Positions 31,606 through 38,815 of a DNA stretch of 38,815 nt are shown piece by piece. Position 1 is the stretch's first letter. Each line of letters opens with the position of its first letter. The position numbers and the translations under genes are program-made. Source of the DNA: Methanosarcinales archaeon (GTDB taxonomy: Archaea > Halobacteriota > Syntropharchaeia > Alkanophagales > Methanospirareceae); NCBI GenBank assembly GCA_030611045.1, contig JAUWQN010000008.1, positions 1-38,815 of the forward strand. The letters are read 5' to 3'. Below the pieces are notes generated by a model. It did not search any database. It was not told the origin of the DNA and worked only from the letters and a program-made list of their open reading frames with translations.

Positions 31606-31911
31606 ATGGAAGAGAAGAAATATGCAATACGCATTCCCAGAGGTATAGCAACGGGCATAATATTAGAAGCTGCAGAGAATTTCGAGTTAGAAGTAGAACA
31701 AGAGAAGCCGCCTGAAGATGCTTTTGATATGGTTACTGGATTGCCAACAAAGGATTATGTGCCTCAGACAGTATTACGAGGAGATTCGCCCGAGAAATTG
31801 ATAGCAGCCCAGGAATACATCTACAAGAAGCACGAGGAATGGGTAGAAGGAGTAGAGGAGTGGCGTAAGATGCGCCGCGAGCAAATTCAACGGAAGATAC
31901 GGAAAAAATAA
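31606..31911 (+). CDS. Hypothetical protein, 101 aa
   Basis: Unrecognised. A basic, charged protein with IRIPRGIATGIILEAAENFE near the N-terminus, DAFDMVTGLPTKDYVPQTV in the middle, and a highly basic C-terminus (RKMRREQIQRKIRKK). No membrane segment. The start is six bases after the zinc-ribbon gene, so they form one operon. Confidence 0.65.
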   Translation: MEEKKYAIRIPRGIATGIILEAAENFELEVEQEKPPEDAFDMVTGLPTKDYVPQTVLRGDSPEKLIAAQEYIYKKHEEWVEGVEEWRKMRREQIQRKIRKK

Positions 31912-32052
31912 AACTCCTCTTTAGTTTTCAACTATATCACTTCTCAGATGGATAAGGGCCCGCCGTGGGTAAACTTTTCCCTAAAACGAGTGAGTCTGTA
32001 TTTTCACGACACAACGTAGGGATACAGAACATTTTATGCAATGTAACTGTTC

Positions 32053-32420
32053 TCAAAGTGTTCGATTTACGATCCACTGATTCTCAGCCTTCCGTACAAT
32101 CTCACGTCGGACTAAGAGCTGCTCTAACACGCGTCGGACGTTTTGGCTTGAAAGATCGTCTGCTACAAGGGTAATCGACTCGCCTGCGGATAAATAAAGC
32201 TTTCCCTGAACAAATTTGAGTACATATAAACGCACATCCCTCTTTGTAAGATACTGCTCTCTCCAATATTTGTTCCCCCGACTCCTGTGTTCCAGTCATG
32301 TACGCTTTGATCCTATGTTGCAAATCATCTGTCTCCCGTATAAGGACTAAGGACTCCAACTTTTCCAACATTGCTACCCAGAGTAATTTTCCCTTACCAC
32401 TTGTAGACAGCGGCTCCCAA
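32053..32420 (-). pseudogene. Frameshifted remnant with winged-helix-like C-terminus
   Basis: The first frame reads IWEPLSTSGKGKLLWVAM, then MLEKLESLVLIRETDDLQHR to about AYMTG. The second continues LEHRSRGNKYWREQYLTKRD and a winged-helix-like DDLSSQNVRRVLEQLLVRRE, ending INRTL-like before a stop at 32053. Joining the two needs one shift near 32290-32300. Upstream the frame is closed by TAA without a clear ribosome site. Family not identified. An assembly error in a genuine gene is the alternative. Confidence 0.45.
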
Positions 32421-32552
32421 ATGGCTGCATTTGGGTTTTAACAGTCGAGTATTAATGAACTCGAACAAACCGTGGGGATAAGAAATAAGCGTGAGTAAAG
32501 CATTTGATTCGTATTCTCATCTGAAATCTTTTCCCCTATGCTTTACGGAACT

Positions 32553-33692
32553 TTACCTGAACCTCTTCATATACCTCCGCTCCACAAACTTCTTTATTCG
32601 GTACGCAAAAACCTTAAACGTTATTTTACTGGAATACGCCACTGCTTTATCATCACCGAGCGATATAAAAGCTCTTGGGTTCTGCATTGTATTCTTTGGT
32701 TTATATTCCCTCAATTTTCGCCCTTTTATCGTGCTCTGTACATTCGCTGCGGCTACTTTACCCTGTTTTTCCGCCTCCTCAACATTCTGACCGGAACGAA
32801 CACCGGCACGTTCGAAGTATGCCGTATCCCCAACTGCAAATACATCATCCATGCCTTCTACACGGAGATAAGAATCCACCTTTAGCCAGCCTTTCAGCTT
32901 TGGAACATCGAGCTTCTCCAGGAGGCTGTTTGGTTTTACTCCAGCCGTCCAGATAATAATATCGTATGGGAGTTTCCTTCCATCTTCGAATAGTATTTCG
33001 TGTTCGATCACTTCTTGCACCGCTGTTTCAGTCATTATCTTAACACCGCGAGCAGAAAGGAATTTTGCAACGTAGTTCGCTACGCTTTCGTGAGGAAACG
33101 CAGGTAATATCCGTGGCATCATCTCTACAAGATATATTCGTGCGGTTGCTCCCTTGTCCGCGAGATAATCAACCAATTCGCCGGCTACTTCCACGCCGGT
33201 CAATCCGGCACCTATAACCAGAATGCTAAGTTCCTTTGAGTTATCGAGTTTATCAAGTGCATTTTTTGTCCCCCTCGCAGCTCCCATGGTATTAACAGAA
33301 TATGATCGCTTCTCAGCTCCGGGAATACCAAAAAAAGTCTGTTCCGTACCGATGGACAGCACGAGAAAATCGTACGGTATAGCCCTTACCTTGTCTTCGG
33401 CTTTGGATTTGGATTTGTCCTTGATCTTTACCTCTTTATTCCGAAAATCAATATTTACAACTTCCGCATGGATGAATTCCGCACCTATTTTCGTTGCGAA
33501 GTCGTTTAAATCGCCGGATATATCTTCAGGTGTAACTTTCCCACTTAATAACTCGGGATACGAAGGCAGGTAACCAAATCGTGTGCTGCGGTCAATCATA
33601 ATGATCTCGATCTCGAGTTCTTTCGCCTGTTTTCGTAGCGTGCGTGCGACTTCCACGCCGCCAAATCCGCAGCCCAGCACAACAACCTTCAT
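32553..33692 (-). CDS. FAD-dependent NADH dehydrogenase (NDH-2-like)
   Basis: 379 aa. Two Rossmann folds: VVVLGCGFGGVEVARTL for FAD at residues 3-19 and LVIGAGLTGVEVAGELVDYL for NAD(P)H at about 158-177. PYDFLVLSIGT, IIWTAGVKPN and DDVFAVGDTAYFE are typical of NDH-2/sulfide-quinone reductase relatives. No CXXXXC pair and no active-site Cys pair typical of SQR appear. The C-terminus (KKFVERRYMKRFR) is basic and may bind membrane. Divergent from the DRG GTPase gene. Confidence 0.87.
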   Translation of the reverse strand: MKVVVLGCGFGGVEVARTLRKQAKELEIEIIMIDRSTRFGYLPSYPELLSGKVTPEDISGDLNDFATKIGAEFIHAEVVNIDFRNKEVKIKDKSKSKAEDKVRAIPYDFLVLSIGTEQTFFGIPGAEKRSYSVNTMGAARGTKNALDKLDNSKELSILVIGAGLTGVEVAGELVDYLADKGATARIYLVEMMPRILPAFPHESVANYVAKFLSARGVKIMTETAVQEVIEHEILFEDGRKLPYDIIIWTAGVKPNSLLEKLDVPKLKGWLKVDSYLRVEGMDDVFAVGDTAYFERAGVRSGQNVEEAEKQGKVAAANVQSTIKGRKLREYKPKNTMQNPRAFISLGDDKAVAYSSKITFKVFAYRIKKFVERRYMKRFR

Positions 33693-33768
33693 AGTAAAAC
33701 AATATCAACGCCCAACTATCTATAATTTAATGTAAAAAACTCCGTTTCCGACAAATTTACAGCACCGC

Positions 33769-34872
33769 ATGAGCATGACCATCGAAGAGGATATCAAAAG
33801 CATAGAGGACGAAATAAGGAAAACATCTTACAACAAGGCGACAATGCATCACATTGGGCGGCTCAAAGCAAAACTTGCCAGACTAAAGGAGGACCTGCAG
33901 AAACGTGCAACCGCAAAATCCGCGGGTAAAGGCGAAGGATATGCGGTAAAAAAATCGGGTGATGCAACTGTCGTAATGGTAGGGTTTCCATCAGTCGGCA
34001 AATCCACGCTGCTCAACTGCCTTACTGGCACCGCTGCTGAGGTTGCGGACTATGATTTCACCACGCTCGAGGTGATCCCGGGTACGCTCCTCTACAAAGG
34101 TGCACGGGTGCAAATTCTTGACGTCCCGGGGCTTATCGCGGGTGCAGCATCAGGACGAGGGCGCGGCAAAGTGGTACTATCGGTGATGCGAAACGCGGAC
34201 CTCATTCTTATCCTCGTGGACGTCTTTCATCCGCAGCAGTACGATATATTGACAAAGGAGTTATACGATGCCGGCATTCGAATCAATACCCGACCTCCGG
34301 TGGTTGTCATTCATAAAGCAAGCAGAGGCGGAATCACAGTAAACAGCACCGTTAAACTCGAATTCGATGATAGAATGATCAAAGCGGTGTTAGCGGAATA
34401 CAAAATACACAACGCAGAGGTTCTCATTCGAGAACGCATCACCCTCGATGACCTTATTGACGTGGTTATTGGAAACCGGAAATACATCCGTGCACTCACG
34501 GTCATTAACAAGATAGATCTGGTAAGTTCTGAGCAGCTTATGACGCTCATGGAGCGTTTCCCCGACGCCGTGACGATCTCCGCAGCCACCAGCACGAATA
34601 TTGAAGCACTGAAAGAAAGAGTCTATAACGAACTCAAATTCATCTGCATATATATGAAGCCGCAGGGTGGATTAGCGGATATGGAGAATCCACTGGTGAT
34701 AAAACGGGATTCTACGATGGCTGACGTCTGCTCTACCATTCACCGCGATTTCGTTGAGAAATTCCGATACGCACGTATCTGGGGTAAGTCCGCGAAGTAC
34801 GGTGGCCAGCGTGTCGGGCTTTTGCACGTGCTTGCAGACGGAGACGTGGTGAGCATCGTGACGCGGAGATAA
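33769..34872 (+). CDS. DRG/Obg-family GTPase
   Basis: 367-aa GTP-binding protein of the DRG type, conserved from archaea to eukaryotes and linked to translation. G1 is GFPSVGKSTLLNCL (about 75-88), G2/G3 DVPGLIAGAASGRGRGK, G4 NKIDLV, and the C-terminal TGS domain (KRDSTMADVCSTIHRDFVEKFRYARIWGKSAKYGGQRVG). N-terminal helices EDIKSIEDEIRKT also match. ATG followed by a second ATG two codons later; start choice uncertain by six bases. Confidence 0.93.
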   Translation: MSMTIEEDIKSIEDEIRKTSYNKATMHHIGRLKAKLARLKEDLQKRATAKSAGKGEGYAVKKSGDATVVMVGFPSVGKSTLLNCLTGTAAEVADYDFTTLEVIPGTLLYKGARVQILDVPGLIAGAASGRGRGKVVLSVMRNADLILILVDVFHPQQYDILTKELYDAGIRINTRPPVVVIHKASRGGITVNSTVKLEFDDRMIKAVLAEYKIHNAEVLIRERITLDDLIDVVIGNRKYIRALTVINKIDLVSSEQLMTLMERFPDAVTISAATSTNIEALKERVYNELKFICIYMKPQGGLADMENPLVIKRDSTMADVCSTIHRDFVEKFRYARIWGKSAKYGGQRVGLLHVLADGDVVSIVTRR

Positions 34873-34904
34873 AAGTAAAACCCTTGACTAAAAACATTCT
34901 CTTT

Positions 34905-34960
34905 GTTTTTCTTTTAGCACAGGTTTTCTTTTTGTAAAAAAGAAAAAGTGTTGTGTAATC
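34905..34960. repeat. Dispersed A/T-rich hairpin repeat, copy A
   Basis: TTTTTCTTTTAGCACAGGTTTTC...TAAAAAAGAAAAAGTG, an imperfect hairpin in the gap between the DRG gene and dapB. A second copy lies within pssA (37300) and a third, inverted and longer, at 38125. Confidence 0.65.
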
Positions 34961-35019
34961 TTGTGGTTGCTATAACTACACCTTATAAACAAAAACGAGC
35001 AATGTTTAATTGACTAACC

Positions 35020-35826
35020 ATGGCAATAAAACTGAAAGTGGCGGTAGCAGGAGCAAAGGGGCGAACGGGCAATCAAGTAGTGCGGGGCATTTTAGAAAAC
35101 GACAATATGGAATTGGTTGCGGGGTTCGACCTACACGACGTGGGAGAAGAGCTAACGCCGGGAATAAAAGTATCAAGTCCTGATGAGATGGAGAACGTGT
35201 TAAAAGAGGTTAGACCTCATGTGCTCGTGGATTTTACTAACGCTACGGCAGCAGTGGGAAACGTTAAAGTCGCCGCTCGTAACAACGTGAAACTCGTGGT
35301 TGGCACAACGGGATTTTCAGCATCGCAGTTCAAAGAGCTGGAAGACGCTATAACAGACTGCGTCCCCGCCATTATTTCCCCCAACTTCTCTATCGGTGTG
35401 AACGTCTTCTGGAAGTTGATTGCAGAAGCCGCACGACAGCTTCAGGCATATCAGTATCACATGGAAATCATAGAGATGCATCACTCGCATAAAAAGGACG
35501 CGCCGAGCGGAACGGCGGTAAAAGCCGCTGAGATCCTCTCTGAGTACATAAAAGGGAAAACGGCTTTCGTCTACGGCAGGCAGGGCATAACCGGAGAGCG
35601 AACGGATGACGAGATTGGAATACACGCAGTGCGAGCTGGCGACATCGTCGGCGAACATACAGTATTATATGCGGGCAAAGGAGAGCGTTTGGAGATAACA
35701 CACCGTGCACACAGCCGAGAAGCGTTCTCTCAGGGTGCGATAAAAGCCATTGAATGGATTAACGGGAAAGAAAGAAGTGGGATATATTCAATGGACGAGA
35801 TGATGATGGAGCTGGAGCAGAGATAG
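35020..35826 (+). CDS. dapB: 4-hydroxy-tetrahydrodipicolinate reductase
   Basis: Lysine biosynthesis enzyme reducing hydroxytetrahydrodipicolinate with NAD(P)H. Signature: VAGAKGRTGNQVVRGI nucleotide loop (residues 8-23), VDFTNATAA, VVGTTGFS, SPNFSIGVNVFWK and the active-site block EIIEMHHSHKKDAPSGTA with the catalytic His-His and Lys. 268 aa, normal. TATA-like TATAAACA lies about 30 bases before the ATG. Followed by the YhaM-like gene after 45 bases. Confidence 0.95.
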   Translation: MAIKLKVAVAGAKGRTGNQVVRGILENDNMELVAGFDLHDVGEELTPGIKVSSPDEMENVLKEVRPHVLVDFTNATAAVGNVKVAARNNVKLVVGTTGFSASQFKELEDAITDCVPAIISPNFSIGVNVFWKLIAEAARQLQAYQYHMEIIEMHHSHKKDAPSGTAVKAAEILSEYIKGKTAFVYGRQGITGERTDDEIGIHAVRAGDIVGEHTVLYAGKGERLEITHRAHSREAFSQGAIKAIEWINGKERSGIYSMDEMMMELEQR

Positions 35827-35871
35827 AATTGCACTGACCGATTTGTAAGTAATTGCAGATGGGGCTGGAAA

Positions 35872-36873
35872 ATGAGTGAAACAAAAAATAAAAGGATAAG
35901 GGATTTAAAGGCTGGTAGCACCGTAGATTCCTCTTTCATAGTCATGGAGAAGGAGTTAAAGGAATTTATCACGAAAGAAGGTTACTACCTGCAGGTGAAA
36001 TTGGGCGACAGCACGGGCAGTATATGGACGAAGTGCTGGGAGAACGCTGAGGCAGTCGCAGCTCTATTCGAGCCCGGCGACGTCGTTCGTGTAAAGGGCG
36101 TGGTGGAATCCTTTAGAGGTCGCTTACAGTTAATCTTCGAGCCCAGCGGAATCGGAATAAGCACCGAACCGTACGACCTCGCGGAATTTTTGCCAATGAC
36201 GTCGAAAGATATAGACTTTCTGTTCGACGAAATATTGAGAACGGCAGAGAGTATGGAGAACGATTATTTAAAGCGTGTGGTTCTTTCGTTCCTCAACGAC
36301 CCCGAGTTTGTAAGTTCCTTTAAAAAAGCACCTGCCGCTAAAATTCACCATCACAATTATATCGGCGGACTGATAGAGCACACTCAGTCTGTTATGGTGG
36401 TATGCGAAACCGTCTGTAAGCTCTATCCCGAACTTGACCGTGATCTGCTGCTTGCGGGTGCCATCCTGCACGATGTAGGGAAAACGGCAGCGTATGAATA
36501 TACATTCCGGATAGACGTAACAGAAGAAGGCGGGCTTATAGACCATATCGTCTTGGGCTATCGAATGGTGGACGATAAAATAAAAGGGATAACGGGTTTC
36601 CCGGAGGAACTCAGGCTTAGATTGCTGCATCTCATCTTGAGTCATCATAGGTACGGTGAATGGGGCTCCCCGGTGAAGCCCCTGTTTGCAGAAGCCGAAG
36701 CTTTATGTTATGCGGATATGCTCGATGCTCAGCTCAGGGAATTCCTGCAGGTACAGAAGCATGAGGCGGCAAAAGGTAAAGAGGGGGTATGGAGCGATTT
36801 CAGCAGGAGATTAGATCGGTTCGTCTATCTGGGCAGGGATAAGGGAAAAGCGCATCATAAATCAAAAAAATGA
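35872..36873 (+). CDS. OB-fold plus HD-domain 3'-5' exoribonuclease, YhaM-like
   Basis: 333 aa. The N-terminal OB fold (KLGDSTGSIWTKCW, VVRVKGVVESFRGRLQLI) is followed by an HD domain with AAKIHHHNYIGGLIEHTQSVM, LAGAILHDVGKTAAYEY, IDHIVLGYRM and LHLILSHHRYGEWGSP. This order is that of YhaM, which degrades RNA or DNA from the 3' end using metal ions. Its last 4 bases overlap the pssA start (ATGA). RNA binding by the OB domain is inferred from the family. Confidence 0.9.
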   Translation: MSETKNKRIRDLKAGSTVDSSFIVMEKELKEFITKEGYYLQVKLGDSTGSIWTKCWENAEAVAALFEPGDVVRVKGVVESFRGRLQLIFEPSGIGISTEPYDLAEFLPMTSKDIDFLFDEILRTAESMENDYLKRVVLSFLNDPEFVSSFKKAPAAKIHHHNYIGGLIEHTQSVMVVCETVCKLYPELDRDLLLAGAILHDVGKTAAYEYTFRIDVTEEGGLIDHIVLGYRMVDDKIKGITGFPEELRLRLLHLILSHHRYGEWGSPVKPLFAEAEALCYADMLDAQLREFLQVQKHEAAKGKEGVWSDFSRRLDRFVYLGRDKGKAHHKSKK

Positions 36874-37679
36874 ACAAAGCTGATTATTCTGATGATAGTA
36901 TCATAAAGCAGATAAAACTGCCCGATTTATTCTCCATACTCAATGCGTTATTCGGCTTCTCAGCGATATTATTTGTAATCTCGGGCACTAATATAACCGA
37001 AAAGGCGCTTAAAAACGCGAGTATATTGATCTTACTCGCGGTAGTTGCTGATGGATTGGACGGTATGGTGGCGAGAAATGTAGAAAGCTCCCCATTAGGT
37101 AAATATCTCGATTCGCTTGCCGATATGCTCTCTTTTGGCGTTGCACCCGCGATTATTATCTATGTACTTATTAAGGACTATTTCGCGGTTCCCGCTATGT
37201 ATATTAACGTTGTACTGGCATTCTGCGGCGCGTATGTAATATGCGGGATGTTAAGGCTTGCGCGGTTCGACGCTAAAGAAAGCGTTACCAAAGAAACCAG
37301 GTTTTCTTTTAGCACCGGTTTTCTTTCGGAAAAAGAAAAAGGGTATTTTGAAGGATTCCCAATTACCGGCAGCGCGATTTTTTTAGCTTCGTTCCTGCTC
37401 CTGACTCTCGAGTTGCCGTTGCCGTTTCCGTCTTATTCCAGCGCTTCCCTTCTGATTGGTCTAATGGGCATCTTATGCTTCTTGATGACCAGCAGAATAA
37501 GGTATAGAAATATAAGGGATAAGCGGATAGTGATACCGGCAGGGCTCATTTTTTTCACGCTGTTCTTCTTCTATCTCTTCTCTCTGCCGTTTGTTTATCC
37601 CGTAGCCATTATCGTTGCGTCAATAGCAGTTTATATTTGCAGTCCTCTTGTGCGTGTGTTTGTACCTGCGCTTCGTTAA
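36870..37679 (+). CDS. pssA: CDP-diacylglycerol/archaetidylserine synthase
   Basis: 269-aa membrane enzyme of the CDP-alcohol phosphatidyltransferase family, making archaetidylserine. The catalytic motif is DGLDGMVARNVESSPLGKYLDSLAD (residues 61-85: D61xxDGxxAR, G77, D81, D85). About six membrane segments. The insert RFSFSTGFLSEKEKG (residues 144-158) is encoded by repeat copy B and sits between ARFDAKES and YFEGFPITG in a loop where relatives run on directly. It does not break the frame. Starts by ATGA overlap with the YhaM gene. Confidence 0.9.
   Translation: MNKADYSDDSIIKQIKLPDLFSILNALFGFSAILFVISGTNITEKALKNASILILLAVVADGLDGMVARNVESSPLGKYLDSLADMLSFGVAPAIIIYVLIKDYFAVPAMYINVVLAFCGAYVICGMLRLARFDAKESVTKETRFSFSTGFLSEKEKGYFEGFPITGSAIFLASFLLLTLELPLPFPSYSSASLLIGLMGILCFLMTSRIRYRNIRDKRIVIPAGLIFFTLFFFYLFSLPFVYPVAIIVASIAVYICSPLVRVFVPALR
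37297..37343. repeat. Dispersed hairpin repeat, copy B, in frame inside pssA
   Basis: GGTTTTCTTTTAGCACCGGTTTTCTTTCGGAAAAAGAAAAAGGG follows the same order as copy A. It keeps the pssA frame and codes a loop of about 15 residues. Confidence 0.7.
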
Positions 37680-37680
37680 G

Positions 37681-37727
37681 TTCATACCTATGAAACTTTT
37701 ATATAGTAATTTGTTCATAGTACAAAT
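37681..37727 (+). promoter_or_regulatory. Promoter and possible operator of the HTH gene
   Basis: TTTATATA (37697-37704) lies about 27 bases before the ATG, fitting a leaderless transcript. ATTTGT-7-ACAAAT (37709-37727) ends at the ATG and could be the site for the gene's own product. A TTCATA-CC-TATGAA hairpin (37681-37694), just after the pssA stop, may end the previous transcript. Confidence 0.55.
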
Positions 37728-38114
37728 ATGGAAATGGCAAAACGGAGTGCTATCGCGGATATAGAAAAGTCACTGGAAGAAGGGAAGAAGCCGATAGAAT
37801 TATTGAGTGCTATTTTGAGCTTTCTCAATTTTAAGCCAATAGAAATCAAAATTTACGATCTTTTACTGAACTCGTCGTTGACGATAAAACAGATTGAAGA
37901 CCGGATAAATCTCTCGGAACGAACAATCCGGAAGTATATCCGGGGATTAGACCAGAAAGGGTTCATAATTAAACGGGTAGAACAGGGCAAAAGGCTTAAA
38001 TACGTTTATACCGCGGTTCCGATTCGGGAGGCATGGAAGAAAGTAAAAGGTAAAATGCAGGGAATACTGGATGAAGTCACTAAGGTTCTGGAAATAAAGG
38101 CTGGGCTCTTTTAG
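37728..38114 (+). CDS. Winged-helix transcription regulator (TrmB/MarR-like)
   Basis: 128 aa. A helical N-terminus (KRSAIADIEKSLEEGKKPIELLS), a winged helix (EIKIYDLLLNSSLTIKQIEDRINLSERTIRKYIRGLDQKGFIIKRVEQGKRLKYVYTAVP, about 45-105) and a helical end (MQGILDEVTKVLEI) for dimerisation. Resembles archaeal TrmB-type regulators without a sensor domain. Promoter placement suggests a leaderless mRNA with an operator across the start, hence autoregulation. The downstream repeat protein is a possible target. Ligand unknown. Confidence 0.8.
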   Translation: MEMAKRSAIADIEKSLEEGKKPIELLSAILSFLNFKPIEIKIYDLLLNSSLTIKQIEDRINLSERTIRKYIRGLDQKGFIIKRVEQGKRLKYVYTAVPIREAWKKVKGKMQGILDEVTKVLEIKAGLF

Positions 38115-38124
38115 TAGATCGCGA

Positions 38125-38222
38125 GATTACAAAACACTTTCTTTCTTTTCCAAAGAAATATAAACCCTTACCGGGTTTTCGGGGGCGTGGGGCGGAGCCC
38201 CACACTGTGCTAAGAAAGAAAC
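38125..38222. repeat. Dispersed hairpin repeat, copy C (inverted, with GC-rich insert)
   Basis: Read on the minus strand: GTTTCTTTCTTAGCACAGTG, a GC-rich middle, then TTGGAAAAGAAAGAAAGTGTTTTGTAATC. Both ends match copy A (TTTTTCTTTTAGCACAGG and AAAGAAAAAGTGTTGTGTAATC). The extra middle contains the hairpin GTGGGGC-GGA-GCCCCAC (38187-38203). Confidence 0.6.
38187..38203. terminator. GC-rich 7-bp hairpin within repeat copy C
   Basis: GTGGGGC-GGA-GCCCCAC is perfectly paired, 70 bases after the HTH gene. A terminator is possible, but no T tract follows on the plus strand. It may simply be part of the repeat. A second stem, CGTTTT-GCAT-AAAACG, lies at 38239-38254. Confidence 0.35.
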
Positions 38223-38299
38223 ATTATTTTCCGCAAAGCGTTTTGCATAAAACGTTTCTATTATTACGCCCTTTGTCATAATTAAAGGGGGTAGAAATC

Positions 38300-38815
38300 A
38301 TGGAAGAAAAAGAGAGTGAGGTAACAAAAGCCGTTAGAGAAGCGGTGGTGAACGCGGTTGAGAAGGGAGAAGACGTAAAAGAGAAGGCGGGGGAGATTAC
38401 CCGAGACACCGTTAAGAATGCTCTGGAAGGAGCTGAAGTAACAAAGGAAAAAGTGGAATCCGTGGCTAAGGACGCCATGAAAGGCGCAATCGAAGGCGCA
38501 CGGAAGGCAAAGGTGGAGACTTCTGAGATTGCCAAAGGAGCGGCCGAGGGCATAATTGAAGGTACGAAACAGGCGGGTGCCAAAGCCGCTGACCTGACAG
38601 AACACGCTGCGGAAGCAGCTCTGGACGCCACAAAAGAAGCGGGCGATAAGGCAGTGGAAGCGGTGAAGAGTGTCGTAAAAGGCTTTCTTGAAAAAGAGAT
38701 TGAGGAAACAACAGCCGTTAGAGAAGCAGTGGTGAAAACTGTCGAGAAGGGAGAAGACCTGAAAGAGAAGACGGGTGAGATTACCCGAGACACCGTTAAG
38801 AATGCTCTGGAAGGA
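38300..38815 (+). CDS. Amphipathic LEA/apolipoprotein-like repeat protein (3' truncated by window edge)
   Basis: Not in the track because it runs off the end with no stop. ATG preceded by AAAGGGGGTAGAAATC. All 172 codons are open. The product is almost wholly helical, Ala/Glu/Lys-rich, with 11-residue-type repeats (TKEKVESVAKDAMKGAIEGA, AKGAAEGIIEGTKQAGAKAA). A long repeat recurs at DNA level: 38325-38425 is nearly repeated at 38715-38815, from AVREAVV to ITRDTVKNALEG. No signal peptide or membrane segment. It resembles LEA-like stress proteins or a phasin-like lipid-surface protein. Function unknown. Confidence 0.7.
   Translation, partial: MEEKESEVTKAVREAVVNAVEKGEDVKEKAGEITRDTVKNALEGAEVTKEKVESVAKDAMKGAIEGARKAKVETSEIAKGAAEGIIEGTKQAGAKAADLTEHAAEAALDATKEAGDKAVEAVKSVVKGFLEKEIEETTAVREAVVKTVEKGEDLKEKTGEITRDTVKNALEG

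Noticed and set aside
38224-38793. 189-aa minus-strand ORF at the window end
   Set aside because: Antisense of the repetitive LEA-like frame; the Ser/Ala/Phe-rich product mirrors the repeat. The plus strand has the ribosome site.
1-38815. CRISPR arrays, tRNA or rRNA genes, transposase genes
   Set aside because: None seen: no regularly spaced direct repeats, no cloverleaf in the gaps, no transposase-like frame. The intergenic space is small and mostly accounted for.

Overview
The window comes from an anaerobic, methane-metabolising archaeon, most likely ANME-1 (Methanophagales). The key evidence is a complete mcrBGA operon (minus strand, 6545 to 2663) without mcrC or mcrD. Its McrA has two features I associate with ANME-1: a Cys-rich stretch beside the active site, and Val where methanogens have the methylated Gln (FGGSVRA instead of FGGSQRA). 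Archaeal promoters (BRE/TATA), leaderless starts and strong GGAGG ribosome sites are consistent with this. The assignment rests on remembered family sequences, not on a search.

Layout. (1) 1-6.6 kb: the tail of a flavin disulfide oxidoreductase, the ATPase AtwA (MCR activation component A2), and the convergent mcrBGA operon with a TATA box, a hairpin in the leader and a terminator. (2) 6.8-10.0 kb: a molybdenum/tungsten cofactor and sulfur block, with sufS-type cysteine desulfurase, fdhD and a SAM methyltransferase on minus, and moaD and moaE diverging on plus. (3) 10.1-21.0 kb: a dense arsenic/thiol island with arsM on plus, then about 10 kb of closely packed minus-strand genes. These are a UPF0718 permease, redox thioredoxins, ACR3, two ArsR repressors, TauE, DUF169, a second ACR3/BASS carrier, three unlisted small ORFs, an MtrA-like corrinoid protein fused to a winged helix, two half-size permeases, and an ArsF/ArsG-like redox pair. 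Two near-identical palindromes (TTCAAATATATTTGAA type) mark operators. (4) 21.0-25.8 kb: a radical SAM protein with a MoaD-like C-terminal domain, a flavodoxin, a PGF-CTERM surface protein with a catalytically altered rhodanese, and a DsbD-like thiol transporter. (5) 25.9-29.7 kb: NFU scaffold, small Zn ribbon, ThiF/MoeB-like E1, YcaO, TfuA, DUF1890, DUF1894. This is very probably the machinery for thioamidation of McrA. (6) 29.7-32.4 kb: DUF2284, small zinc-ribbon proteins and gene wreckage (a hydantoinase deletion remnant and a frameshifted gene). (7) 32.5-38.8 kb: housekeeping genes (NDH-2-like flavoprotein, DRG-type GTPase, dapB, YhaM-like nuclease, pssA), a self-overlapping HTH regulator, and the start of an amphipathic repeat protein.

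How it fits together. The window carries MCR, its activating ATPase, and a plausible full sulfur route to the McrA thioglycine: cysteine desulfurase, E1-like enzyme, MoaD/ThiS-type carrier, TfuA/YcaO, McrA Gly460. The arsenic island pairs arsenic methylation and efflux with an MtrA-like corrinoid/HTH fusion, which I consider the best candidate for undescribed biology. A dispersed A/T-rich hairpin repeat occurs three times in 3.3 kb, one copy lying in frame inside pssA. Small fossils (a moaE tail, a hyuA-hyuB deletion scar) show recent rearrangement.
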